Part shown: positions 52,345 to 62,700 of the stretch, piece after piece | How positions within the stretch are numbered: position 1 is the first letter of the stretch | How the letters are laid out: each line of letters starts with the position of its first letter | DNA from: Ornithinimicrobium pratense | GTDB taxonomy: Bacteria > Actinomycetota > Actinomycetes > Actinomycetales > Dermatophilaceae | Assembly (NCBI RefSeq): GCF_008843165.1 | Contig: NZ_CP044427.1 | Span: forward strand, 3,162,001 to 3,226,000 | Length of the DNA stretch: 64,000 nt | Reading direction: 5' to 3' | Notes under the pieces: model-generated | What the model was told of the DNA's origin: nothing | What the model saw: only the letters and a program-made list of their open reading frames with translations | The model's database searches: none | Position numbers and translations under genes: made by a program

Positions 52345-53817
52345 ATGCTGGAGCCCGCCATCGCCTGGCTCAACGAGCTCCTCTGGAGCACCCCCATGGT
52401 CGTGCTCGTCCTCGCGGCGGGCCTGTGGTTCACCATCCGCACCGTCGTCCCGCAGGTGCGGCGGCTGCCGGACATGGTGCGCTACCTCGTCCGCGGCGAC
52501 GACTCGACGCAGGGCCTGTCGTCGTTCCAGTCGTTCGCGATGGCGCTCGGCGGCCGGGTCGGGGTCGGCAACATCGCCGGTGTCGCCACGGCCATCCACT
52601 TCGGCGGCCCCGGCGCGCTGTTCTGGATGTGGGTGACCGCCTTCGTCGGCGCGGCAGTGGCGATCGCCGAGAGCTCGCTGGCCCAGATCTACAAGGAGGA
52701 GGTCGGCGGGGAGTACCGCGGCGGCCCCGCCTTCTACATCGAGAAGGGCCTGGGCTGGAAGTGGCTGGCGGTCCTGTATGCCGTGGCGGCGATCTTCGCG
52801 CTGACCATCACCGGCCCCTCCATCCAGTCCTACAACATCGCCGTGTCGATGGACGCCGCCTTCTCGGTCCCGCCGTGGGCCACCGGCGCCGTCGTCACCG
52901 GGCTGTTCTGCCTGGTCGTCTTCGGCGGCATGCACCGGATCGGTCGGGTCGTCGGGCTGGTCGTGCCGGTCATGGCCGCCTGCTACATCCTCCTGGGGCT
53001 CGCGCTGCTCGCCGTCAACGCCAGCGCTGTGCCGGAGATGTTCCGGCTCATCCTGGCCAGCGCCTTCGGGGCCGACGCGGCCTTCGGCGGCATCGTCGGC
53101 GCGGCGATCATGTGGGGCGTCAAGCGGGCGATCTACTCTTCGGAGGTCGGCACCGGTGCCGGCGCGCAGGCCGCGGCCGCGGCCGAGGTGTCCCACCCGG
53201 TCAAGCAGGGGCTGGCGCAGGGCTTCTCGGCCTACGTCGACACCCTGCTCATCTGCACGATCACCGGGCTGATGATCCTGGTCACCGGGTCCTACAACGT
53301 CGAAGGTCCGGACGGCGAGACCGTCGTGGAGAACGTGCCCGGGCTCATCGAGGGTCCGGAGTACACCCAGGCGGCGATCGACGCCGCCTTCCCTGGCTTC
53401 GGTTCGGCCTTCCTCGCGGTCGCGATGTTCTTCTTCGCCTTCACCACGCTGCTGTCGTTCGCCTTCTACGCCGACACCAACCTGTCCTACCTGCTGCGCG
53501 CCGGCAGGCGCCAGCGCCTGGTCGTCCGCGTCGCCTGGATGCTGCTGGCCGCCTCGATCTTCCTGGGCTCGCTGCGCTCGGCGTCCTTCGCGTGGAACCT
53601 CGCCGACGTCGGCCTGGGCCTCTACACCTGGATCAACCTCGTGGCGCTGGTCCTGCTCAGCAAGCAGGCCAACGCGGTCATCCGCGACTACGACCGGCAG
53701 CGCAAGGCCGGGGTGGACCCAGTCTTCAACCCGGAGGACGTGGGCATCACCAACGCGCCGGTGTGGAAGGACATTGCCGCCCGGCGGGCGGAAAAGGACC
53801 GGGCGGTGCGGACGTAG
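52345..53817 (+). CDS. Sodium:alanine symporter (AGCS family)
   Basis: The protein has 490 residues and about 11 helices. SFQSFAMALGGRVGVGNIAGVATAIHFGGPG is the AGCS signature region, quoted here in part as GGRVGVGNIAGVATA. EVGGEYRGGPAFYIEKGLG and the EVGTGAGAQAAAAAEVSHP block follow. It imports alanine or glycine with Na+ (or H+). TAGTCT lies about 34 nt upstream as a possible -10. It stands alone between the E2 gene (101-nt gap) and the next hypothetical gene (9-nt gap). Confidence 0.93.
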   Translation: MLEPAIAWLNELLWSTPMVVLVLAAGLWFTIRTVVPQVRRLPDMVRYLVRGDDSTQGLSSFQSFAMALGGRVGVGNIAGVATAIHFGGPGALFWMWVTAFVGAAVAIAESSLAQIYKEEVGGEYRGGPAFYIEKGLGWKWLAVLYAVAAIFALTITGPSIQSYNIAVSMDAAFSVPPWATGAVVTGLFCLVVFGGMHRIGRVVGLVVPVMAACYILLGLALLAVNASAVPEMFRLILASAFGADAAFGGIVGAAIMWGVKRAIYSSEVGTGAGAQAAAAAEVSHPVKQGLAQGFSAYVDTLLICTITGLMILVTGSYNVEGPDGETVVENVPGLIEGPEYTQAAIDAAFPGFGSAFLAVAMFFFAFTTLLSFAFYADTNLSYLLRAGRRQRLVVRVAWMLLAASIFLGSLRSASFAWNLADVGLGLYTWINLVALVLLSKQANAVIRDYDRQRKAGVDPVFNPEDVGITNAPVWKDIAARRAEKDRAVRT

Positions 53818-53826
53818 AGTCGGACC

Positions 53827-54747
53827 ATGACTGACATCGCTGCGCCCACCGTCACCGAGACTGACCCGTCGACGACGAGCCGTACCAAGCTGGGCACTGT
53901 CGCCGCCAGCGCGCTGGCGCTGGGCGCGTTGGCGCTGCCCGACCACACCCGGATGACCCCAGGGCAGCGGCACCTGCTGAGGCTGGCCCGCTCGGCCTAC
54001 GTCGGCTGGTACACCTGGGACACGGGGCGCCGCGCCCTGCTGCCCGAGGTCCCGGCGCCGATCTTCGGGGCGGTCGCCGGGGCGGCGGCCACCCTGGTCA
54101 CCGCTCCCCTCGACGAGGCGGCCGACGGGTGGGCTGCTGCCCGCCTGCGCTCCTGGGGTATGCAGCGCCCCCGCCTGGCCCTGGCGCTCGTGGGGGCGGG
54201 CGTAGGTGCGGCGCTGGCGCTGGAGAACCAGAACCGCCCCGCGTCGTGGGACCAGGACGAGCTGCTCGAGCCCGGGGACTTCTACGAGTCGGTCGAGGTC
54301 CCCGACCACGCCCGCGCGCTGCTGGAGGCGATGCTCGACGCGGCGACGTCCCCGGGCGCCGACGGGCCCGTGCCGGCCGGGCTGGTCGAGACCGCCGCGA
54401 CCCTGCGTGGACAGTTGGACCAGGCGCAGGCCTCGATCCTGCGCGACCAGCCGCTGAGCACCGACGTCCACTTCGAGGTCCCGGCGGAGGCCCCGCGGGT
54501 GGTCCCGCACGCCCAGGGCTGGCCGGTCCGGGCCCACTTCGAGGCCGGCGGGCTGCCTCTGCAGGTCGAGCTGTGGATCGGCGACGGTTATCTGTCCGGG
54601 CTGAGCATCATGCAGCGCGGCGACGACCTGGCTGAGGACGACGAGCGCTGGGAGACCGACATCCTGGACGTGCTGGAGGCCTGGCCGACCCCGGAGCAGG
54701 TCCGCCTGGTGCTGGAGACTGCGGACGGTTCGCGGCCGGTCGGCTGA
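53827..54747 (+). CDS. Hypothetical membrane-associated protein
   Basis: The protein has 306 residues. Two or three weak hydrophobic segments occur in the first half (GTVAASALALGALALP; FGAVAGAAATLVTAPL; LALALVGAGVGAALALE). An acidic cytoplasmic-type second half contains HFEAGGLPLQVELWIGDGYL and DDERWETDILDVLEAWPTPE. No family is recognised. It is 9 nt downstream of the symporter and may be co-transcribed with it. A bidirectional hairpin follows. Confidence 0.65.
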   Translation: MTDIAAPTVTETDPSTTSRTKLGTVAASALALGALALPDHTRMTPGQRHLLRLARSAYVGWYTWDTGRRALLPEVPAPIFGAVAGAAATLVTAPLDEAADGWAAARLRSWGMQRPRLALALVGAGVGAALALENQNRPASWDQDELLEPGDFYESVEVPDHARALLEAMLDAATSPGADGPVPAGLVETAATLRGQLDQAQASILRDQPLSTDVHFEVPAEAPRVVPHAQGWPVRAHFEAGGLPLQVELWIGDGYLSGLSIMQRGDDLAEDDERWETDILDVLEAWPTPEQVRLVLETADGSRPVG

Positions 54748-54787
54748 GGCCCCGGAGACCCGCGCGCGGCCCTCGCGCCACTCGTCG

Positions 54788-54823
54788 AGGCATCCGCCAC
54801 CGTTGCAACAGTGGCGGGAGCCT
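54788..54823. terminator. Bidirectional terminator-like hairpin
   Basis: CCGCCAC (54794-54800) pairs with GTGGCGG (54811-54817). The stem extends through AGGC (54788-54791) and GCCT (54820-54823) across a 2-nt internal mismatch, with a 10-nt loop. It lies exactly between convergent genes ending at 54747 and 54854. Confidence 0.65.
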
Positions 54824-54853
54824 CTAATGGTGGCTCACCGGAGTGGGCGGACC

Positions 54854-55537
54854 TCAGGCGCGCAGTTGCAGCGTGGTCACGCAGGTGGCGTCGCCGTCGC
54901 CGGTCTCGAACGCCGCGACCCCGGTCAGCTCACCCTGGGTGATCGTCACCGTGCCGTGCGCGTCCTTGGGCAGCCAGTAGCCGACGAAGCCGTTCGCTCG
55001 GGTCGTGACCTCCTCGTCAACCAGGACCTCGCCCATGTGGTCGACGATGTGCACCCGCACCTCCTCGCCCACCATCTCGCCCTGGCAGCCGCCGAGGGCG
55101 TGGAAGTGGCAGGGGTGGGTCTGGTCGACGTAGGGCGCGACCGAGACGTAGACCAGGTCGCCCGGGATGGGCACGGTGATCTCCTGCTCGCCGTCGCCGA
55201 AGACGACGTCGTCGGTGCGCACCGAGCCCTGGACGGTGAGCGGCCGCTGCTGGTCCACCCGGTCCAGCGTCATGATGGCCGCCCGCACGCCGTCCTCGGC
55301 GGAGACGCCATACCCCTCCAGCATGTCGGCCACCTCCTCGGGCAACGCCTCGTCGGCGGAGGTGTCGAGCTCGACCGGGGAGACCGGCTCGCCGGCCTGC
55401 TCGGTGGCCGGCTCGGCGGCGGGCTCGGCTGCGGTCGTGGCCGGTGCCGGGCTCGCGGCGCTCTCGCTGTCCGACGGGCTGCAGGCCGCGAGGGCGACGG
55501 CGATGGCGGCAAGCAGGGCGGCGGTGCGGAGCTTCAT
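54854..55537 (-). CDS. cueP: CueP-like periplasmic/lipoprotein copper-binding protein
   Basis: The protein has 227 residues. The lipoprotein signal (LLAAIAVALAAC, Cys at the lipobox) is followed by an Ala/Glu-rich spacer of about 40 residues. The CueP-type domain contains DQQRPLTVQGSVRTDDVVF, VSVAPYVDQTHPCHFHALGG, CQGEM, NGFVGYWLPKD and ATCVTTLQL. The conserved Cys residues and CHFH stretch are candidate copper ligands. ATG at 55537 has GAGGA 5 nt upstream. It is divergent from ybaK, and a short inverted repeat lies between them. Confidence 0.85.
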   Translation of the reverse strand: MKLRTAALLAAIAVALAACSPSDSESAASPAPATTAAEPAAEPATEQAGEPVSPVELDTSADEALPEEVADMLEGYGVSAEDGVRAAIMTLDRVDQQRPLTVQGSVRTDDVVFGDGEQEITVPIPGDLVYVSVAPYVDQTHPCHFHALGGCQGEMVGEEVRVHIVDHMGEVLVDEEVTTRANGFVGYWLPKDAHGTVTITQGELTGVAAFETGDGDATCVTTLQLRA

Positions 55538-55560
55538 GGCGGTCCTCAACGGTCGGAATT

Positions 55561-55575
55561 ACTACGCAAGGTAGT
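55561..55575. promoter_or_regulatory. Short inverted repeat between cueP and ybaK
   Basis: ACTAC (55561-55565) and GTAGT (55571-55575) are separated by 5 nt. They resemble half-sites recognised by BlaI/CopY-type repressors (ACTAC...GTAGT), but the spacing is not the usual one. The 75-bp interval holds both promoters. Confidence 0.35.
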
Positions 55576-55612
55576 GTTTCATATCGATCCCTCATCTGCG
55601 AATATCTGGCCC

Positions 55613-56077
55613 ATGCACCCGACCAACCAACGCGTCCTCGACGCTGTCACCGCGGCCGGGATCGAGCCCCGCATGGTCTTCCTCGAGGAGCACGCCCGCA
55701 CTGCCGCGCTGGCCGCAGCGCAGATCGGCTGCGAGGTCGGCGCGATCGCCAACAGCCTGGTCTTCGACTGCGACCACGAGCCGCTGCTGGTCATGGCCAG
55801 CGGTGCCGCCCGGGTGGACACCGACCTCATCGCGGCCACCCTGGGGGCAGGGCGGGTGGAGCGGGCCAGCGCGGCCTTTGTGCGGGAGGCGACGGGGATG
55901 CCGATCGGCGGCGTCGCGCCCACCGGCCACCCGGGGCGGCTGCGGGCTGTGGTCGACGTCGAGCTGGAGCAGTACGACCAGGTATGGGCCGCAGGAGGGA
56001 CGCCCGACACCGTGATGGCGCTGAGCTATCCCGACCTGGTGCGGCTGACCGGCGGGACGCCCACGCGGGTGCGGTGA
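55613..56077 (+). CDS. ybaK: YbaK/EbsC-type aminoacyl-tRNA deacylase
   Basis: The protein has 154 residues. MVFLEEHARTAALAAAQIGC, VGAIANSLVFDC and REATGMPIGGVAPTGHP form the YbaK fold (Lys replaced by other residues at the usual TAEEAA position). It hydrolyses mischarged Cys- or Ala-tRNA(Pro) in the family. The start is ATG at 55613. No ribosome site is obvious, so a leaderless start is possible. Confidence 0.85.
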   Translation: MHPTNQRVLDAVTAAGIEPRMVFLEEHARTAALAAAQIGCEVGAIANSLVFDCDHEPLLVMASGAARVDTDLIAATLGAGRVERASAAFVREATGMPIGGVAPTGHPGRLRAVVDVELEQYDQVWAAGGTPDTVMALSYPDLVRLTGGTPTRVR

Positions 56078-56148
56078 GGCGGCCTGGGCCCGTGGTGGCC
56101 CCCCGTGGCGGGGCCGGCCCTGTCGGTGGCCCCGGTTAAGGTCGCTGC

Positions 56149-59100
56149 GTGACCCTGTTCGTGCACCGTGGCCGCAGCACCGACGTGCTGGCCCACGGCC
56201 TGGCCGAGCTCCTCGCGGACCCGCTGGAGGACCCGTTCGCCGAGGAGGTCGTCGCGGTGCCGACGCGCGGGGTCGAGCGGTGGCTGGCGCAGCGGCTCTC
56301 GCACCGGCTCGGCGCGGGGGACGGTGACGACGGCGTGTGCGCGGGGGTGCGCTTCCTCACGCCGCACTCCCTAGTCGCGATGGTGCTCGGCGTGGAGCGC
56401 GACGACCCGTGGCATCCCGACCAGCTGGCCTGGCCGCTGCTGCGGGTGGTCGACGCCAGCCTCGGCGAGCCGTGGGCGGCCACGCTCGCCACCCACCTCG
56501 GCCACGGCCTCACCGGGGTGGAGCGCGAGCTGCGCAACGGCCGGAGGTATGCCGTGGCCCGACGCCTCGCCGGCCTCTTCGCCGACTACGCCGCCCAGCG
56601 GCCCACGATGCTGGCCGACTGGCGCGCCGGCGGCGCCGGGGACGGGCACGGCGGGCAGCTTGACGAGGACCTGGCCTGGCAGCCCGAGCTGTGGCGCCGG
56701 GTCGTGGACCAGGTGGGTGGGCAGACCCCCGACGAGCGCGCGGGCCGGGTCGTGCGGCTGCTGCGCGAGCAGGGCGCCGGCGCGCTGGGCCCGCTGGGTG
56801 GCGGACGGCAGGGCGAGCTGGTCCTGCCGGGCCGGCTCTCACTCTTCGGGCACACCCGGATCGCCCGGTCCGAGGTCGAGGTGGTGGCCGCGCTCGGCGA
56901 GCATCTCGACGTCCACCTCTGGCTGCCGCAGGCCTCCCCCGCGGCGTGGGACCGTCTGGCGTCGGTGGCCGCGCAGGGGCCGGTCGCGCGCGAGGCGGAC
57001 GATAGCGCGCTGCTGGTGCGGCACCCGTTGCTGGCCAGCCTGGGGCGGGATTCGCGCGAGCTGCAGCGGACCTTGGCCATCGCCGGTGGGCAGGAGCGGG
57101 TGGTCGACGGCGCTGGCGAGCTTGGCGTGGCGGGCACGGGCGCTGGGGCCGGGCACGGCGGGCCGCATTCCCTCCTGCACCTGCTGCAGTCAGACCTCGC
57201 CGCCGACCATGTCCCCGACGAGACCGAGCGCGCGGCGCGTCAGGTGCCGGTGACCGACCGCAGCGTGCAGGTCCATGCATGCCACGGGCAGTCACGGCAG
57301 GTGGAGGTGCTGCGCGACGTCCTGGCCCAGCTGCTGGAGGACGACCCCACGCTCGAGCCGCGGGACGTCCTGGTCATGTGCCCCGACATCGACGCCTACG
57401 CCCCGCTCGTGCACGCCGGCTTCGGCCTCGGCGAGGTGGTGCGCGAGGAGCCCGCCCACCCCGCGCACGGGCTGCGGGTGCGGCTGGCCGACCGCGCTCC
57501 GGTGCAGACCAACCCGCTGCTCGGCCTGGCCACCCGGCTGCTGGAGCTGGCGGGTGGGCGGGTCACGGCCAGCGAGGTGCTCGACCTGGCCCGGGCGGCG
57601 CCGGTGCGGCACCGCTTCGGGCTCGACGACGACGACCTGGAGCGACTGGGCGACTGGGTGAAGTCGACCGCCGTGCGGTGGGGGCTGGACGCCGAGCACC
57701 GGGCCGGCTACCAGCTGCCCCACCTGACCCAGAACACCTGGCAGGTCGCGCTGGACCGGTTGCTCGTCGGGGCCGCCGTCGACGGCGAGGACACCGACCA
57801 CCTGGGCCAGACCCTGGCCCTCGACGACCTCGACAGCGGCGACCTCGACCTGGCCGGCCGGCTGGCCGAGCTCGTCGACCGGCTGGCGCACACCGTGCGG
57901 GGGCTGCGTGCCGCCGACACCGTCGTCGAGTGGGTGCGCCTGCTCAAGGAGGGTGTGTTCGGGCTGGCGGACACGGCATACCGGGACGCCTGGCAGCTCG
58001 CCCAGCTCGAGCGGGAACTGGACCGGCTCGAGACGGCGGCCACGCGCGGGGGTGCGGCGGCCGGCGGCGGGGGTGCGGCGGCCGGCGGCGGGGCCGGGCG
58101 CGGGGGCGCCTCCCAGAGCGCGGGACGCGGGAGCGCGATGTCGTTGTCGTTGTCGCTGTCCGACGTGCACGCCCTGCTGGGCGAGCAGGCCGCGGGCCGC
58201 GCCACCCGGGCCAACTTCCGCACCGGCACGCTCACCGTCTGCACGATGGTGCCGATGCGCTCGGTCCCGCACCGGGTCGTGGCCCTGGTCGGCCTCGACG
58301 ACGGTGTCTTCCCCCGCTCGACCACCCCCGACGGTGACGACGCCCTGGCCCGGCGGCCGGTCACCGGCGAGCGCGACCTGAGGGGGGAGGACCGGCAGCT
58401 GCTGCTGGACGCGGTGATGTCGGCCGGGGAGACGCTGGTCATCACCTACACCGGCTTCGACGAGCACTCAGGCCAGGAGCGCCCGCCGGCAGTGCCGCTC
58501 GGCGAGCTGCTCGACGCCGTGCGCCGGACCGCCTCCCCGGAGGGCGCGGACCGGGTGGTCACCGCGCACCCGCTGCAGCCGTTCGACGTGCGCAACCTCG
58601 GCGCCGTGGACGAGGGGCGGCCGGCGCTGCCGCCGGGTGATGCGCCGTTCAGCTTCGACCCGGCGGCGCTGGCCGGTGCCAGGGCGGCGGTCGAGGAGCG
58701 CACCGGCCCGGAGCCGGTCGCCCGCCACCGCCTGACCCCGGTCGACACCGAGGCCGACGTGGACCTCGGCGAGCTGATCCGCTTCTTCGACAACCCCGCC
58801 CGCGCGTTCCTGCGCTCCCGGCTCGGCCTGATCCTTCCTGAGGTGCCGGAGATCCGGGGCGAGGGCATTCCCATCGAGCTGGACGGGCTGGCCGCCTGGG
58901 CGGTCGGCGACCGCATCCTGTCCGCGGTGCTGGGCGGTCGCGACCCCGTCGCCACCTTCGACGCCGAGCACTGGCGGGGCGAGCTGCCGCCGTTCGAGCT
59001 GGGCACCCGGGTCCTGGACGACATCACCCGCAACGTCCAGGCCCTCTGCGAGGCGACGTGGCGCACGACCGGGCTCGGCGGGCTGGGCCAGCCGCTGCCC

Positions 59101-59733
59101 CGCGAGGCCCTCGACGTCGACCTCACCCTGCCCAGCGGCCGGCGTCTGGTCGGCACCGTGCCGGGGATGGTCGGCCAGCGGGCCCTGGAGGTCACCTACT
59201 CCACCGTCGCCGCCAAGCAGCGGCTGCGCTCGTGGATCACCTCCCTCGCCCTGGCCGCCGCGCTGGGTCAGGAGGCCAGCAGCCACGTCATCGGCCGCTA
59301 CCGCTGGGGCCGCGCCAAGGGCTACGTCCTGGCCACTCACGGCCCTCACGAGCCGCAGGCCGCCCTGGACCTGCTCGAGCAGCTCGTCGACCTGCGCGAC
59401 CGGGGGCTGTGCGAGCCGCTGCCGCTGTCCCCCAAGACCTCGCTGCGGTGGGCCCAGGCCTGGCTCTCCGGCCCGGGCGACCAGGCTGCGGCGACCATGG
59501 ACGCGGAGCGGGAGTGGAAGACCAACGACACCTTCGACAGCGCCTTCCCCAAGGAGCAGGACGACCCCAGCGTCCGCTACGTCCACGGTGACTCCGTGCC
59601 CCTCACCGCGGTCCTGGGCGTCCCGGACGACGACGAGCGCTGGACCCCCGGGGTCGACTCGCGCCTGGGCCAGCTCGCCCTGCGGGTGTGGGCGCCGGTG
59701 CTGCGCGGGGCAGAGCGGTTGGAGCGGGTATGA
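56149..59733 (+). CDS. recC: Exodeoxyribonuclease V gamma subunit (RecC)
   Basis: The protein has 1194 residues, near the normal RecC length. The N-terminal FVHRGRSTDVLAHGLAELL, AVPTRGVERWLAQRLSHRLG and LWRRVVDQVG belong to the inactivated helicase 1A/2A region. DVLVMCPDIDAYAPLVHAGF and MRSVPHRVVALVGLDDGVFP are RecC blocks. LGELIRFFDNPARAFLRSRL opens the nuclease-like C-domain. A Gly/Ala-rich insertion (about residues 627-665) comes from a 21-nt tandem repeat. The GTG start is at 56149. The stop overlaps the recB ATG (ATGA). Confidence 0.94.
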   Translation: MTLFVHRGRSTDVLAHGLAELLADPLEDPFAEEVVAVPTRGVERWLAQRLSHRLGAGDGDDGVCAGVRFLTPHSLVAMVLGVERDDPWHPDQLAWPLLRVVDASLGEPWAATLATHLGHGLTGVERELRNGRRYAVARRLAGLFADYAAQRPTMLADWRAGGAGDGHGGQLDEDLAWQPELWRRVVDQVGGQTPDERAGRVVRLLREQGAGALGPLGGGRQGELVLPGRLSLFGHTRIARSEVEVVAALGEHLDVHLWLPQASPAAWDRLASVAAQGPVAREADDSALLVRHPLLASLGRDSRELQRTLAIAGGQERVVDGAGELGVAGTGAGAGHGGPHSLLHLLQSDLAADHVPDETERAARQVPVTDRSVQVHACHGQSRQVEVLRDVLAQLLEDDPTLEPRDVLVMCPDIDAYAPLVHAGFGLGEVVREEPAHPAHGLRVRLADRAPVQTNPLLGLATRLLELAGGRVTASEVLDLARAAPVRHRFGLDDDDLERLGDWVKSTAVRWGLDAEHRAGYQLPHLTQNTWQVALDRLLVGAAVDGEDTDHLGQTLALDDLDSGDLDLAGRLAELVDRLAHTVRGLRAADTVVEWVRLLKEGVFGLADTAYRDAWQLAQLERELDRLETAATRGGAAAGGGGAAAGGGAGRGGASQSAGRGSAMSLSLSLSDVHALLGEQAAGRATRANFRTGTLTVCTMVPMRSVPHRVVALVGLDDGVFPRSTTPDGDDALARRPVTGERDLRGEDRQLLLDAVMSAGETLVITYTGFDEHSGQERPPAVPLGELLDAVRRTASPEGADRVVTAHPLQPFDVRNLGAVDEGRPALPPGDAPFSFDPAALAGARAAVEERTGPEPVARHRLTPVDTEADVDLGELIRFFDNPARAFLRSRLGLILPEVPEIRGEGIPIELDGLAAWAVGDRILSAVLGGRDPVATFDAEHWRGELPPFELGTRVLDDITRNVQALCEATWRTTGLGGLGQPLPREALDVDLTLPSGRRLVGTVPGMVGQRALEVTYSTVAAKQRLRSWITSLALAAALGQEASSHVIGRYRWGRAKGYVLATHGPHEPQAALDLLEQLVDLRDRGLCEPLPLSPKTSLRWAQAWLSGPGDQAAATMDAEREWKTNDTFDSAFPKEQDDPSVRYVHGDSVPLTAVLGVPDDDERWTPGVDSRLGQLALRVWAPVLRGAERLERV
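58048..58089 (+). repeat. Perfect 21-nt tandem repeat inside recC
   Basis: Two identical copies (58048-58068, 58069-58089) encode Gly-Gly-Ala-Ala-Ala-Gly-Gly-type runs. A Ser-Leu codon run (SLSLSLS) follows about 50 nt later. It is an in-frame low-complexity expansion between folded domains. Confidence 0.8.
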
Positions 59734-62700
59734 CGATGCGCCAGTTCTCCATCACCGACCCGTTGCCGCAGGGCACCGTGCTGCTCGAGGCGAGTGCCGG
59801 CACCGGCAAGACGTGGACGATCGCGGCCCTGGTCACCCGCTACGTCGCCGAGGGCGTCGCCACCCTGCCCGAGATGCTGGTCGTCACCTTCGGCCGGGCC
59901 GCCTCCCAGGAGCTGCGCGCCCGGGTCCGGGAGCAGCTGGACGCCGCCGAGCGAGCCCTGGCGGACCCGCCCCCGGAGCAGGAGCGTGACGAGCTGCTCA
60001 CCCTGCTCCTCGCCGGTGACCCGGACGAGGTGGCGGCCCGCCGCACCCGGCTGCGCGCGGCGCTGTCCAACCTCGACGCCGCCACCATCGCCACCACGCA
60101 CCAGTTCTGCCAGCAGGTGCTGCGCAGCCTCGGTGTCGCCGGCACGACCGACGCCTCCGCCACCCTCGTCGAGGATCTCGACGAGCTGCTCGTCGAGGTG
60201 GTCGACGACATCTACCTGCGCGGCTTCATGAAGGACGAGGCGGCGCCCCTGTTCTCCCGAGGGGACGCACTGAAGATCGCCCGCCGCGTCATCGACGACA
60301 CCCACGCCGAGCTGCGCCCGACGATCGCTGAGCGGGGCAGCGCCCCTGACCGGCGGGTCCGCTTCGCCAAGGCGGTCCGCGAGGAGATGGACGTGCGCAA
60401 GCGCCGGCTGCAGGTGATGCACTACAACGACCTGCTCAGCCAGCTGGCCGAGGCACTCAAGGACGAGGGCTCTCCCGCCCGGGCCCGGATGCGGGCGCGC
60501 TGGCGGGTGGTGCTCGTCGACGAGTTCCAGGACACCGACCCGGTCCAGTGGCAGGTGCTGGATCGCGCCTTCTCCGGCCACGCGCACGCGATGGTGCTCA
60601 TCGGCGACCCCAAGCAGGCGATCTACGCCTTCCGCGGCGGCGACGTCGTCACCTACCTGCAGGCGGCGGCCACGGCGGTCGACCAGCGCACGCTGCCCCG
60701 CAACTACCGCTCCGACGCCGGCGTCGTCGACGCCCTCGGCACGCTGCTGGGTGGCGCCCAGCTCGGCGACAAGCAGATCGCGGTCCACCCGGTGAGCGCC
60801 CACCGACCCGCCACCCGTCTCGCCGGGGCCCCGAACACCGCGCCCGTCCGGGTGCGGCAGGTGCTGCTCAAGGACCACCTAGGCGGCGACAGCCGGATGG
60901 GTGCGGTGCGGCCCTTCATCGCCCGGGACCTAGCCCAGGACGTCGCCGCGCTCCTGGCCTCCGACGCCACCTTCGACGGCCGCCCGGTCCAGGCCCGGGA
61001 CATCGCGGTCATCGCCCACAAGGGCAAGGACCTGGCCGAGGCGCAGCGCGCCCTGCACGCGCTCGGCATACCGGCCGTCAGCACCGGGGGGTCGACCGTC
61101 CTGCACAGCCAGGCGGCGCACGACTGGCTGGCGCTGCTGGAGGCGATGGTGGCGCCCCACCGCGCGCTGCTGACGCGGGCAGCGGCGCTCACCGACCTGC
61201 TCGGCTACGCGGTGCCACAGCTCGACACCGGCGGCGCCGACCTCGACGACGAGCTGGCGCAGCGCTGCCGCGAGCTGGCGCACGTCTACGCCCGCCAGGA
61301 TGTCGCTGCCGTGCTGGAGCTGCTCACCGTCGCCGGCCTGCCGGCCCGGGTGCTGGGCCGGGTGGGCGGCGAGCGGGTCCTGACCGACCTGCGGCACGTG
61401 GCGCAGCTGCTGCACGAGGTCGGCCGGCGTGACCAGCTGGGGCTGGTCGCCCTGCTGGAGTGGCTGCGCGCCGGCATGACCGAGGACGCCCCGCAGTCCT
61501 CAGGAGCGCGGACCCGGCGGCTGGACAGCGACGCCGCGGCGGTGCAGCTGGTGACGATCCACGGGAGCAAGGGGCTGCAGTACCCCGTCGTCTACCTGCC
61601 CAGCCTGACCGACCGGTGGGTCAGCGACGTGCCGGACATCCCGCTCCTGCACGAGGAGCCGCCCGCCCGGACACGCTGCCTCGACGTCGGCGGGGCGGCC
61701 GGCAACCCGGGCTGGGACGCCTCAGTGCGCGCGCACAAGGACGAGGACTCCGGGGAGTCGCTGCGGCTGCTCTACGTGGCGCTGACCCGGGCCCAGTCGC
61801 AGGTCGTGACGTGGTGGGCGCCGTGCAGCAACTCCGCGAACTCCGCGCTGCACCGGGTGCTCTTCGGCCGCGCTCCCGGGGAGGGACCGGTGCCGGACCG
61901 GGTCGCTGTGCCGCGTCGCGACGACCAGGCCGGTGAGCGGCTCAGGCAGTGGGCCGCCGAAGGCGCCTTCGTGCTGGAGCCGGCCGACCCGGCGGCCGAG
62001 GTGCCCGAGGTGCCCGTGCCGCCAGCGCCAGAGCTGCGGCTGGCGACCTGGACCCGGCAGGTCGACACCGGCTGGCGCCGCACCTCCTACACCGCGCTGT
62101 CCACCCCGCAGGACGAGCAGCTCGCGGGGGTCGGCAGCGAGCCCGAGGTCGTGCCGCGCGAAGACGAGCCGGACGCTGTCGACCCGGTGGTCGAGGGGAC
62201 GCCGGCGCTGCCGGGTCTGGAGGCGGCGGTGCCGGGTGCGGAGGTGCCTTCACCGATGGCCGAGCTGCCGGTCGGGGCGACGTTCGGCTCGCTGGTGCAC
62301 GGGGTCCTCGAAGACGCCGACCCTCAGGCCGACGACTTGCACGCGGAGTTGCTGGAGCACATTCGCGAGCAGAAGGTGCTGTGGCCCGTCGACCTCGGGG
62401 AGGGCGGGGAGGAGTCGCTCGCCGAGGCTCTGGTCGCGGTCTGCGACACCCCGTTGGGACCGCTCGCCGGCAACGCAACGCTGCGCGACATCGGCCGGGC
62501 CGGCCGGCTGACCGAGCTGGACTTCGAGCTGCCGCTGGGTGGCGGTGACCTGCGGCGGGGGGCCGGTGGCGGTCCAAAACAGGGGCGTGGCTCGGGCGGA
62601 CCGGGAAGTGGGCACGGCTCAGGCGCGCCGGGCGCCGGCGAGCGGGGCTCGGGCGAGAAGGGCTCGGGCGAGAGGGGCGCCGGACCAGGCGGCACGGCAT

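Noticed and set aside
52309..54537. 742-codon minus-strand frame opposite the alanine symporter
   Set aside because: It is an antisense shadow with low-complexity Arg/Gly/Asp composition. The symporter motifs are on the plus strand.
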